A stretch of DNA of 16,122 nucleotides, taken from Treponema sp. Lineage in GTDB: Bacteria > Spirochaetota > Spirochaetia > Treponematales > Treponemataceae. The DNA is taken from contig JAITOJ010000032.1 in assembly GCA_031290005.1 (NCBI GenBank), positions 1-16,122 on the forward strand. The letters run 5' to 3'. The notes below the pieces were generated by a model, which was not told the DNA's origin, did not search any database, and worked only from the letters and a program-made list of their open reading frames with translations. A program made the position numbers and the translations under genes. Positions 1 to 6,820 of this stretch are shown here, piece after piece; positions within the stretch are counted from its first letter, which is position 1; every line of letters begins with the position of its first letter.

Positions 1-933
1 GGCGAGAACGGCCACCAAAAGGCCGCGCTCTACCTTGCGGCGGACCGGAAAGGCGCGTTTGGAGGCATGACCCAGATTCAGGGAAAAGAACTGTCTTACA
101 ACAATATCCGCGACCTGGATGTGGCGTGGAAAATGGTGTCCGCCTATAACCAGTTTGCCGGGGAAGACACATACGCGGATGGCAAAGGCGTCTTTACTGC
201 GGCGTTAAAGCACAATTCCCCCTGCGGGGCGGCGGTCGGCGTGTCCGCCTTGGATTCATACCAGCGGGCTTTTGCCTGCGACCCGGTGTCGATTTTCGGC
301 GGCATCATCGGCATAAACGCGGTGGTGGACGAAGAAGCGGCCACGGAAATAAGCAAGACCTTTCTGGAAGTGATTGCCGCGCCGGGTTTCACCGACGGGG
401 CGCGCAAGGTATTTGCCGCCAAAAAGAACTTGCGGCTCATCACCGCGGCCCTTCCCGCGAATGATAGCCTGGAATGCCTGTCCGTGGCGGGCGGCCTTCT
501 GGCGCAGTCCCGGGACGACCGGCTTTTCGAAAAATGGGAGGTGGTTACCAAGGCGCGGCCCACAGTGGAGCAGGAAAAGGAGATGGCCTTCGGTCTGGTG
601 ATTGCCCAATTCGCCAAGTCCAACGCCATCGTGGTGGTGAAAGACCGGGCGGCCATCGGTATCGGCGCGGGGCAGACCAACCGTATTTGGGCGGCGGAAC
701 AAGCCTTGGCGCGGGCAAGGGCGAACACCGAAGCGGCGGGCGCGGCCCCTGCGGAAGTTCTGGTGAGCGACGCTTTTTTTCCCTTTCGGGACTGCGTGGA
801 CAAGGCGGCGGAATACGGGATTACGGCCATTGTGCAGCCCGGCGGGTCTTTGCGGGACCAGGACTCCATTGACGCCTGTGACGCGCACGGCATCGCCATG
901 GTGTTCACCGGAACCCGGCATTTCAAACATTAA
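1..933 (+). CDS. purH: Bifunctional purine biosynthesis protein PurH, C-terminal part (5' end outside window)
   Basis: PurH performs the last two steps of IMP synthesis: AICAR formylation by 10-formyl-THF, then IMP cyclisation. The frame is open from base 1, and the residues before the first ATG (position 67) already match the family (GENGHQKAALY, normally GENPHQ.A..Y), so this is a truncated gene and ATG 67 is not its start. About 310 residues are visible, corresponding to the AICAR transformylase domain; the N-terminal IMP cyclohydrolase domain lies upstream of the window. Diagnostic segments are LKHNSPCGAAVG (the Lys-His pair is catalytic in the family), SVAGGLLAQSRDD, IGIGAGQTNRI, SDAFFPFRDCVDKAAEYGI and the C-terminal GTRHFKH. 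The stop is 20 bases before the TTG start of mraY, so the two are probably cotranscribed. The usual GENPHQ Pro is Gly here, which is a minor oddity. Confidence 0.96.
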   Translation, partial: GENGHQKAALYLAADRKGAFGGMTQIQGKELSYNNIRDLDVAWKMVSAYNQFAGEDTYADGKGVFTAALKHNSPCGAAVGVSALDSYQRAFACDPVSIFGGIIGINAVVDEEAATEISKTFLEVIAAPGFTDGARKVFAAKKNLRLITAALPANDSLECLSVAGGLLAQSRDDRLFEKWEVVTKARPTVEQEKEMAFGLVIAQFAKSNAIVVVKDRAAIGIGAGQTNRIWAAEQALARARANTEAAGAAPAEVLVSDAFFPFRDCVDKAAEYGITAIVQPGGSLRDQDSIDACDAHGIAMVFTGTRHFKH

Positions 934-953
934 GTCCTGGGAGGGACAGAGCT

Positions 954-2024
954 TTGATTTACTATCTGGGAACGATTTTATCACAACTGTTCGGCCCGGC
1001 GCGGCTCTTGCAGTCCTACACGGTATTGATTGTGGCTGCCCTGTATTCGGGGTTTGTTATCACTGTGCTTGCGCTGCCCAGGCTGTACCGCTTTTTGCCC
1101 TGTGACCGGGGCCGGGAGTTTGTGCCCGGTTCCGTGGCTGCCAAGGGCAAACCCACCGGCGCGGGGGTAATCTTCATCAGCTTTTTCGTCTTTATTGTCC
1201 TTATTATCGCTCCTCTGCGTCCCCTTCATCTGTGCGTTCTGGCTCTCACGGAGCTTTCTATGCTCACGGGATTTCTTGACGACCAGAGCGCCGTAAGCTG
1301 GGGGGAATACCGGAAGGGTCTGCTGGATTTGTTCCTGAGCCTGGCGGCGTCAATCGTTCTGTATTATTTTTTGTCCCGGCAAAACGACAGCGGACAGATT
1401 CAGTTCTGGTTTCCCTTTGTCGCAAAACCCATCACGGTGGCGCCCTGGGCCTATATCCTGGTGTCGGTCTGTCTGTTGTGGGGGTCGATTAACTCCACCA
1501 ACTGTACCGACGGGGTGGACGGGCTTTCGGGTACCCTGGTTTTGATTGCTCTGCTCACCTTGGGGGTTATTTTTTACTTTATCATCGGCCACAAGGAAAT
1601 CGCCGCCTACCTCCTGGTTCCCCACATGACGGACGGCGCGGCGTGGGGGCTTATCACGTTCACCCTGGCAGGGGCGCTCATGGGCTACCTGTGGCATAAC
1701 GCCTACCCCAGCCAGGTCCTTATGGGGGACGCGGGCAGCCGCGCCCTGGGCTTTTTCATCGGGATCTGCGTCCTGGTGACGGGAAACCCCTTTCTGATTC
1801 TCGCCACCTCAACGATTATTTTCATCGACGGCGGACTGGGGCTGGTGAAGCTCTTTGTGATGCGGTTCTTCAAAATCCCTTTCCTGACCAAAATCCGCTT
1901 TCCCCTGCACGACCATTTCCGGCACAATTACGGCTGGTCCCCCACCCAGGTGCTACTCAAGTTCGTAATTTTGCAAGTTCTGGTGTCCGTTGCCCTGCTG
2001 GGTATCTTCTTTAAGGTGCGGTAA
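954..2024 (+). CDS. mraY: Phospho-N-acetylmuramoyl-pentapeptide transferase (MraY), TTG start
   Basis: MraY is an integral membrane enzyme that moves phospho-MurNAc-pentapeptide from UDP onto undecaprenyl phosphate, forming lipid I of peptidoglycan. The 356 residues match the usual ~360, with about ten hydrophobic segments. Family motifs in order are KGKPTGAG (64-71), FLDD (107-110, the Asp pair), NCTDGVDGLSG (183-193), GDAGSRALG (258-266) and PLHDHF (317-322). The C-terminus FFKVR resembles the LKVR ending of E. coli MraY. The start is TTG, chosen because GGAGGG (940-945) lies 8 bases upstream and the MIYYLG N-terminus is typical. The usual HHH loop is HDH here; I think this is a spirochaete variant rather than damage. 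A WecA-like glycosyltransferase is the alternative, but length and C-terminus favour MraY. No other mur genes are nearby. Confidence 0.85.
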   Translation: MIYYLGTILSQLFGPARLLQSYTVLIVAALYSGFVITVLALPRLYRFLPCDRGREFVPGSVAAKGKPTGAGVIFISFFVFIVLIIAPLRPLHLCVLALTELSMLTGFLDDQSAVSWGEYRKGLLDLFLSLAASIVLYYFLSRQNDSGQIQFWFPFVAKPITVAPWAYILVSVCLLWGSINSTNCTDGVDGLSGTLVLIALLTLGVIFYFIIGHKEIAAYLLVPHMTDGAAWGLITFTLAGALMGYLWHNAYPSQVLMGDAGSRALGFFIGICVLVTGNPFLILATSTIIFIDGGLGLVKLFVMRFFKIPFLTKIRFPLHDHFRHNYGWSPTQVLLKFVILQVLVSVALLGIFFKVR

Positions 2025-2089
2025 GCGGACGCCAAGAATCAGAAACAAAGATTTATTTTGACAAAAATTCAAAAAATGTCGAAACCCTG

Positions 2090-2119
2090 TTGACACATTT
2101 TATAAGAATATGATATAGT
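2090..2119 (+). promoter_or_regulatory. Sigma-70-type promoter for rpmF-acpP operon
   Basis: TTGACA (2090-2095) and TATAGT (2114-2119) are separated by 18 bases in an A/T-rich gap after mraY. The expected transcript start near 2126 leaves a short leader with a GAGG Shine-Dalgarno (2138-2141) before the rpmF ATG at 2149. A second TTGACA at 2058-2063 has no good -10 partner. Confidence 0.75.
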
Positions 2120-2148
2120 AAACGAAAATTATCTCATGAGGTAGAAAA

Positions 2149-2337
2149 ATGGCAGTTCCAAGAGCAAAAACGTCAAAGGCGCGAACCCGCCGCCGCCAGG
2201 GCATCAATATGAGATTGACAGCGCCCCTTCTGGTGGAGTGCGGAAACTGTGGCAATTTGACAATGCAGCACCGCGTTTGTCCCAAATGCGGATTTTACCA
2301 TGGCAGACAGGTGATTACGCCTGTAAGTAATGTATAA
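2149..2337 (+). CDS. rpmF: 50S ribosomal protein L32
   Basis: L32 is a small protein of the large ribosomal subunit. The 62-residue product begins MAVPRAKTSKARTRRRQG, the standard L32 N-terminus with its basic stretch, and carries the zinc-ribbon pairs C31-GN-C34 and C44-PK-C47 that bind a structural zinc. Its length is normal. It is the first gene after the strong promoter at 2090-2119 and lies 15 bases before acpP. The rpmF next to fatty-acid synthesis genes arrangement is widespread in bacteria and couples ribosome and membrane supply. The retained C+ (zinc-binding) form gives no hint of a zinc-independent paralogue. Confidence 0.97.
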   Translation: MAVPRAKTSKARTRRRQGINMRLTAPLLVECGNCGNLTMQHRVCPKCGFYHGRQVITPVSNV

Positions 2338-2352
2338 GTAAGGAGACATCAA

Positions 2353-2589
2353 ATGGATGAATTGTTTGAGAAAATGCGAAAACTGATTGCAGAAAAACTC
2401 GAAATCGACGAATCAAAGATTACGATTGATTCTTCTTTCCGCCAGGATTTAGGCGCCGACAGCCTAGACACCTACGAAATGGTCTACGCTATTGAGGAAG
2501 AGCTGGGAGTCAGCATTCCTGATGAAAAGGCCAATGAGTTTGAAACAGTCCGCGATGCCTACGATTTTATCAAATCGCAGCAGAAGTAA
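2353..2589 (+). CDS. acpP: Acyl carrier protein
   Basis: ACP carries growing acyl chains on a 4'-phosphopantetheine arm in fatty-acid synthesis. The 78-residue acidic helical protein contains the attachment motif GADSLDTYEM, with Ser37 as the predicted modified residue, followed by the helix II/III signature YAIEEELGVSIPDEKA. A textbook AAGGAG (2340-2345) precedes the ATG by 7 bases. It sits between rpmF and rnc and upstream of an acyl-ACP thioesterase that would act on its loaded form, so this stretch has a lipid theme. Length and motif are normal. Confidence 0.97.
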   Translation: MDELFEKMRKLIAEKLEIDESKITIDSSFRQDLGADSLDTYEMVYAIEEELGVSIPDEKANEFETVRDAYDFIKSQQK

Positions 2590-2599
2590 CGTAACACAA

Positions 2600-2629
2600 A
2601 TGCAATTACGCATATTTGCGTAATTGCAT
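2600..2629 (+). other. Perfect 13-bp hairpin between acpP and rnc
   Basis: ATGCAATTACGCA (2600-2612) is the exact reverse complement of TGCGTAATTGCAT (2617-2629), with a 4-base loop TATT. No T-run follows (AACCTTCC), so it is a poor intrinsic terminator. It lies 10 bases after the acpP stop and 25 bases before the rnc start. It may stabilise the acpP mRNA 3' end, act as a processing site, or serve as a weak attenuator. Confidence 0.7.
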
Positions 2630-2654
2630 AACCTTCCTTTAGAATTTTGAATTT

Positions 2655-3407
2655 ATGTTAAAAAAAAACAGTTTTCTTTTTTTCAAACGTGACAAGATTT
2701 CCCCGGAACGAAAAGCACTTTTGGTGAGTTTCGCCAAAGGTTTGGCAATCAAATTCAGCGATATTTGTCTGCTTGACCTTGCTTTTCAGCATCGTTCGGT
2801 TTCCAATGAGCAGGCCGGAAAACATGAAAATAACGAGCGGCTTGAATTTTTAGGAGACTCGGTACTCGGCATGTGCGCCGCGACATATTTATATGAATTC
2901 CTGAAAGACAAACCTGAAGGAGATTTATCAAAAATCAAGTCTGTCGTGGTCTCCGAAGTGATTCTGTCCCAAATCGCTCTGGACATCGGAATTGACCGCT
3001 GTCTATCCCTGGGCAGAGGAGAGGAACTTACCGGAGGCCGAAAAAAAAAGGCTATCCTTGCCGATGCCTTGGAGGCGATTATCGGCGCGTACTATTTGGA
3101 TGCGGGTTATGCTGCTACGGAAAAACTGGTGCGCGTTCTGCTTGTCCCGGAAATTCTCAAAGTACAGGAAAACCGGTATGCGGTGGATTGCAAATCCCTT
3201 TTACAGGAATTTTACCAGAAACACTATAAACAGTGCCCGGTATACAAACTGGAAAAAATGATTGGCCCGGAACACGACCGGACTTTTTTTGTTTCCGTTC
3301 ATTTGCAGGACGCAGTCTATGGACCGGAAACGGGAAAAACCAAAAAAGAGGCGGAACAGGCAGCGGCCCGTTCGGCGAGTCTTACCCTGGGTCTCCTGAA
3401 ACAATGA
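2655..3407 (+). CDS. rnc: Ribonuclease III
   Basis: RNase III cleaves double-stranded RNA, for example in rRNA precursor maturation. Residues ~25-165 form the catalytic domain with the signature NERLEFLGDS (60-69), and D137/E140 in LADALEAIIG. By alignment with E. coli the acidic site is E64, D68, D137 and E140, all present. Residues ~178-248 form the double-stranded-RNA-binding domain (KSLLQEFYQKHYK, then TGKTKKEAEQAAARSA). Its 250 residues are slightly longer than the E. coli enzyme because of a ~20-residue basic N-terminal extension. The ATG has no clear Shine-Dalgarno, which may mean weak translation or coupling, and a perfect hairpin lies just upstream. The gene ends 7 bases before the pseudouridine synthase gene. 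Confidence 0.96.
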   Translation: MLKKNSFLFFKRDKISPERKALLVSFAKGLAIKFSDICLLDLAFQHRSVSNEQAGKHENNERLEFLGDSVLGMCAATYLYEFLKDKPEGDLSKIKSVVVSEVILSQIALDIGIDRCLSLGRGEELTGGRKKKAILADALEAIIGAYYLDAGYAATEKLVRVLLVPEILKVQENRYAVDCKSLLQEFYQKHYKQCPVYKLEKMIGPEHDRTFFVSVHLQDAVYGPETGKTKKEAEQAAARSASLTLGLLKQ

Positions 3408-3414
3408 TTAAGCA

Positions 3415-4359
3415 ATGATTTTCCGGCAATTTACCGCCGGCCCGGATGACGAAGGAAGGCGGTTTGATACAGTAATCCGTAAACTAACCCAAGGCGCGAA
3501 TCTTTCCGGCGCCGGACTTTCAGGTATTTATTCCGCAATCAGAAAAGGCGTTATCAAGCTCAACGGCAAAAAAGCGGCCCCGGACGCGCGGGTACACCCA
3601 GGGGATTATATTGAAACAGCGGAATTTTTATTTTCCGCCAGTGAAGAACAGAACGGAACAGTAGCGGCAATAATTCCCTGCCAAATCGAAACGCTTTTTG
3701 AGAATAATACGATACAGGTATTGAACAAACCCTACGGCGTACCGGTGCAAGGAACAAAGCGCGAGAGCGGAATTGCGGGGTATTGCAGACAAGCTTTTGA
3801 AGCGCGGCGCGGAACAGAGGGAAATACGGCGTCTCTTTCGTTTGTCCCTGCTCCGCTCCATCGTCTTGACCGGGAAACGACCGGTGTTCTGGTCTGTTCC
3901 CGGAGCCTTGAAGGGGCACGGTGGTTTTCCGCGGCTCTCCGGGGTCATCAGGTTCGAAAGGTATACCTGGGGATTACTGAGGGCACGTTAGCTGCCCCGG
4001 AAGTCTGGATAGACTGTTGCGACGGCAAGAGCGCAAAGACCAGCGTAATCCCTCTGGGGCACGGCATGTATCAGAAAATCTGCGTGACCTTTGCGGCATT
4101 TGACATCGAGACCGGTAGAAAACATCAAATCCGTTCGCATTCCAGCCGGCATGGTTTTCCCTTGTTTGGGGACACGCGGTACGGCGGCAGGGCGATTCAC
4201 CAGGCACAGGGTTATTACCTCCACGCCTGGAAGCTGTGGTTTCCCTCTGAACGGCCTGAGGGCATACCGGCTCTGGTTACCGCTCCTGTCCCGGTCGCAT
4301 TTAGAATTATGCTGGACAAGTTCTTGGTAAATTTTGAGGCAGTAACTTATAATGTTTAG
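3415..4359 (+). CDS. RluA-family pseudouridine synthase (RluC-like) with S4 domain
   Basis: Enzymes of this family isomerise uridines to pseudouridine in 23S rRNA or tRNA. Residues ~15-70 resemble an S4 RNA-binding domain (SAIRKGVIKLNGKKAAPDARVHPGD). The catalytic domain starts near 98 (IQVLNKPYGVPVQG) and contains PLHRLDRETTGVLV, with D152 as the predicted nucleophile, and the later motif ETGRKHQIRSH followed by FPLFGDTRYGG. S4 plus RluA order and the ~314 length fit RluC/RluD-type enzymes; the exact target uridine cannot be read from sequence. It starts 7 bases after the rnc stop without a clear ribosome site, so translation is probably coupled, and its last 8 bases overlap the next gene. 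Grouping with rnc gives an rRNA-maturation pair. Confidence 0.93.
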   Translation: MIFRQFTAGPDDEGRRFDTVIRKLTQGANLSGAGLSGIYSAIRKGVIKLNGKKAAPDARVHPGDYIETAEFLFSASEEQNGTVAAIIPCQIETLFENNTIQVLNKPYGVPVQGTKRESGIAGYCRQAFEARRGTEGNTASLSFVPAPLHRLDRETTGVLVCSRSLEGARWFSAALRGHQVRKVYLGITEGTLAAPEVWIDCCDGKSAKTSVIPLGHGMYQKICVTFAAFDIETGRKHQIRSHSSRHGFPLFGDTRYGGRAIHQAQGYYLHAWKLWFPSERPEGIPALVTAPVPVAFRIMLDKFLVNFEAVTYNV

Positions 4360-5239
4360 AATGCGAAGGTTCCAGAATATTTTGCTTATTCTCAAGGGAA
4401 TCACCACCTATGCGCTGGTTGGTGAAAGCGGGACGGGAAAAAGTTTCCGGGCAAAACTACTGGCACAAAAATACGGTATCAACGTGATTATTGATGACGG
4501 ACTTTTAATCCAGCAGGACAAAATTATCGCGGGGCATTCGGCAAAACGGGAAAAGACATACATGGGGGCGGTGCGGACTGCTCTTTTTGACGATAAACAA
4601 CAGCGCGACCAGGTGGCCAAAACGCTGCAAAAAATGAAAGTAAAGAAAGTGCTGATATTGGGTACTTCTGACAAGATGGTGCAGAAAATAGCCATGAGAC
4701 TGCAATTGCCCGCTCCCGCAAAAATTATCAAAATCGAGGAAATCGCGACCAAAGAAGAAATTGAGCAGGCCCGGCGAACCCGCGCGATCGAGGGCAAACA
4801 TGTGATTCCGGTGCCCGCTGTCGAAATCAAACGAAAATATCCGCGCATTTTTTACAATGCGGTGCGGGTATTCCGCAAAAACCGGGCCGGACTGAATACC
4901 GCAAAGACTTTCAAGCTCTACGAAAAATCTGTTGTCCGTCCGGAATTTTCGCGGAAAGGGGGAATCCTCATTTCCGAGGAAGCTCTGTCCCAGGCAGTTA
5001 ACCTGTATGTCAATGAATATGACCATCAGGTTATCATCAAAAAACTCACCATAAAAGCCAGCGCTCAGGGGTATCGTATCGTTATTACGATTGATGTGCC
5101 TTTTGGAACTCAGCTTACCGGTAAAATCCACAATTTACAGGAATATGTGGTGGACAGTATCGAACGTGATACAGGTATTCTCCTTGAAGAAGTCAGTATC
5201 ATTATTGATAAGATTCGGCAGGAGGAGGGAAAAAAATAA
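4352..5239 (+). CDS. Uncharacterised P-loop NTPase with C-terminal Asp23/Gls24-like domain
   Basis: No established gene name. Residues ~18-185 look like a P-loop nucleotide-binding domain: the Walker A is GESGTGKS (24-31), followed by NVIIDDGLLI (acidic pair), a conserved-looking HSAKREKT stretch, KKVLILGTSDKMVQKIA and IEGKHVIPVPAVEIKRKYP. Residues ~203-290 (ISEEALSQAVNLYVNEY, then RIVITIDVPFGTQL, HNLQEYVVDSIERDTGILLEEVSIII) follow the pattern of the Asp23/Gls24 (DUF322) fold known from Gram-positive envelope-stress proteins; this assignment is by pattern recognition. It has no signal peptide and no membrane span after the N-terminus, so it is probably cytoplasmic. It overlaps the preceding gene by 8 bases, and an alternative ATG lies at 4361. 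The kinase-like look suggests nucleotide-dependent regulation, but substrate and role are unknown. Confidence 0.8.
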   Translation: MFRMRRFQNILLILKGITTYALVGESGTGKSFRAKLLAQKYGINVIIDDGLLIQQDKIIAGHSAKREKTYMGAVRTALFDDKQQRDQVAKTLQKMKVKKVLILGTSDKMVQKIAMRLQLPAPAKIIKIEEIATKEEIEQARRTRAIEGKHVIPVPAVEIKRKYPRIFYNAVRVFRKNRAGLNTAKTFKLYEKSVVRPEFSRKGGILISEEALSQAVNLYVNEYDHQVIIKKLTIKASAQGYRIVITIDVPFGTQLTGKIHNLQEYVVDSIERDTGILLEEVSIIIDKIRQEEGKK

Positions 5240-5264
5240 ATGCGACTATATTGGAGGTATAACT

Positions 5265-6140
5265 ATGGCAGAGCGTAAATTCAACTTTTTGTATACGGTT
5301 CCGTCCAGCGCGATTGATGGGATCTGTGGTATGACGCCCTTTTCGTTCATGTGTCTGGCCCAGGATTTGGCTTCCTATCATTACGGCACAGGAGGTCTTT
5401 CCATTCCCCATTTGCAGAAAAGAGGCATGACCTGGGTGCTCATCAAACAGCATTTTGAAATTGACGAGTACCCTCTGTGGCTGGATGAGCTTACCCTCAG
5501 CACCTGGGCAAAAACGCCTTCCGGCTTGCTCTGTCCCCGGAATTTTTCTTATTCCTATGTTCCGGGCGGCAAAAAGGCTTCGATCGACGCGGCTCTGGGC
5601 ATTTCTGACCGGCAGATTCCCCAGCGGGAAACACCTTTTGCGCGGGGCGTTACCACCTGGATGGTCTTGGATATGAATACCGGAAAGCCGGTCAAGCCGG
5701 TTCCCGCATTATTCGGAACGCTGCCCTTTTGCGAGGAAGATGCCCTGCCCCCGGTGTTCCCCCGATTCGCCTTTCCTGTGGGTGTCCAGGACATCAAACA
5801 AATGCCTTTCTCGCCCGTCATCACTGACATTGACATGAATGACCACGTGAACAATTTGAATTATGTGCGCTGGATTTTGTCGTTTATGCCGGAACACATC
5901 TACGCTGCCCGGCGCATCAGTGTGCTGGATACCTACTTTATCGCTTCCGCCAAGCTGGGGGACAATCTTGTGTGCAAAACCGCTGTTCTGGCGGACAATG
6001 CGGGGACAGAGCTTGCTGTGAATATACCAATTGAATGTGTGCACAGCATTATCCGGGTGACCGATGGGGCGGAATTGTTCCGCGCCCGCACTATCTGGAA
6101 AAACACGGCAGAGATGTGCCGGGAATTGCAGGTTGAGTAA
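5265..6140 (+). CDS. Acyl-ACP thioesterase
   Basis: This 291-residue protein matches the FatA/FatB-like acyl-ACP thioesterase family (double hot-dog fold), which hydrolyses acyl-ACP to free fatty acid. The first hot-dog (~1-150) has the family phrase RGMTWVLIKQHFEIDEYPLW and the second (~175-285) holds the catalytic signature DIDMNDHVNNLNYVRW, with D190, N192 and H194 in the expected D-x-N-x-H arrangement. The frame stays open back to 5091, but I chose ATG 5265 because TTGGAGGT (5251-5258) sits 6 bases upstream and the earlier part only overlaps the preceding gene. Its substrate would be the product of acpP in the same block. Chain-length preference cannot be predicted. No terminator hairpin follows. 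Confidence 0.92.
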   Translation: MAERKFNFLYTVPSSAIDGICGMTPFSFMCLAQDLASYHYGTGGLSIPHLQKRGMTWVLIKQHFEIDEYPLWLDELTLSTWAKTPSGLLCPRNFSYSYVPGGKKASIDAALGISDRQIPQRETPFARGVTTWMVLDMNTGKPVKPVPALFGTLPFCEEDALPPVFPRFAFPVGVQDIKQMPFSPVITDIDMNDHVNNLNYVRWILSFMPEHIYAARRISVLDTYFIASAKLGDNLVCKTAVLADNAGTELAVNIPIECVHSIIRVTDGAELFRARTIWKNTAEMCRELQVE

Positions 6141-6200
6141 GCGGGAAATGGCCGCGGATTATTTTTTTCGGAATTTATAAAAAAAATTTGTCAATTTTTT

Positions 6201-6216
6201 TGTAAATTTTTAGTGT
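6201..6216 (+). promoter_or_regulatory. Possible second NrdR-like box
   Basis: TGTAAATTTTTAGTGT matches the palindromic NrdR consensus as I recall it (ACACTATATATAGTGT) at 10 of 16 positions, including an exact TAGTGT half. It lies 41 bases upstream of the better box at 6242, about four helix turns, whereas known pairs are usually about three turns apart. This is a weak call on its own. Confidence 0.35.
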
Positions 6217-6222
6217 AAATGC

Positions 6223-6251
6223 TTGACAAAATAAAAAAGAGACGCTACATT
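6223..6251 (+). promoter_or_regulatory. Promoter of the nrd accessory operon
   Basis: TTGACA (6223-6228) and TACATT (6246-6251) are 17 bases apart. The upstream 45 bases consist of A/T runs (6161-6167, 6179-6189, 6193-6201, 6204-6211) that could act as an UP element or bend the DNA. Expected transcript start is near 6258, with GGGAGGT (6285-6291) as ribosome site for ATG 6296. Confidence 0.75.
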
Positions 6252-6257
6252 TAGCGT
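6242..6257 (+). promoter_or_regulatory. NrdR-box-like palindrome on the -10 element
   Basis: ACGCTACATTTAGCGT has 6-base inverted arms (ACGCTA/TAGCGT) around a 4-base centre and matches the NrdR consensus at 12 of 16 positions. It covers the -10 box of a promoter that drives class III ribonucleotide reductase genes, exactly where an NrdR repressor would block transcription. NrdR itself is not in the window. Confidence 0.6.
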
Positions 6258-6295
6258 ACTTTAAGATGCAGTCGCATTAATACTGGGAGGTAAAT

Positions 6296-6820
6296 ATGAC
6301 AGCAGTACGATCTATATCCGCTATTGATACAGAGATTGCGGATACCAAAGAAGCCCTGGCAAATGTGAAGGGAACAGAGACCGAAGTATACGCCCGCATT
6401 GTGGGGTATTATCGGTCGGTCCGTAACTGGAACAAGGGCAAGCGGGATGAGTTCAATCACCGGAAGTTGTTTTCCTGCGGATGCGGCGATGCCGCTGAAA
6501 CCGTGGAGCCGGTGATTGAGTTTAAGCCCAAAGCAACGGCAAAAAATAGTGCCCGGAAGGGTGCGCCACGCCGCTACGAGCTTTTCGCCCGCAGAACCTG
6601 CCCGAATTGTCCGCCGGTAAAGGAATTCTTGACCCACAGCGGCCTGGAAGGAAACGTTATTGATGCGGATACCGAAGAGGGGTTCAGCAAAGCCCGGGAA
6701 CTGGGTGTTTCAAGCGCCCCCACGGTTATCCTGTACGATGACCGGGGAAACCTGACCGGTAAAGCTCACAACGTAGCGGAACTTTCTGCCTTTTTGGGTA
6801 CAGAACGCATTGCCGTGTAA
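6296..6820 (+). CDS. NrdD-tail-like (glycyl-radical-type) domain fused to a glutaredoxin-like domain
   Basis: This 174-residue protein has two parts. Residues ~28-60 (EVYARIVGYYRSVRNWNKGK, then RDEFNHRKLF) match the C-terminal end of class III ribonucleotide reductase NrdD, where the glycine of RxxGY carries the radical; the equivalent is Gly37. Residues ~92-174 form a thioredoxin-fold redoxin: active site C102-PN-C105 after a short strand, then SSAPTVILYDD with the cis-proline typical of glutaredoxin/NrdH proteins. The full ~700-residue NrdD catalytic barrel is absent, so this is not a reductase by itself. It overlaps nrdG by one base (TAATG), a strong coupling sign. I infer a partner for a NrdD encoded elsewhere, either electron donor or replaceable radical tail. 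A pure annotation-type NrdD fragment is the alternative. Confidence 0.8.
   Translation: MTAVRSISAIDTEIADTKEALANVKGTETEVYARIVGYYRSVRNWNKGKRDEFNHRKLFSCGCGDAAETVEPVIEFKPKATAKNSARKGAPRRYELFARRTCPNCPPVKEFLTHSGLEGNVIDADTEEGFSKARELGVSSAPTVILYDDRGNLTGKAHNVAELSAFLGTERIAV

Noticed and set aside
5091..5264. Longer N-terminus for the acyl-ACP thioesterase
   Set aside because: It overlaps the previous gene by 149 bases and lacks a ribosome site; ATG 5265 has TTGGAGGT at the right spacing.
6161..6211. Intrinsic terminator after the thioesterase gene
   Set aside because: There are T and A runs but no GC stem; they are better read as an A/T-rich upstream promoter element.
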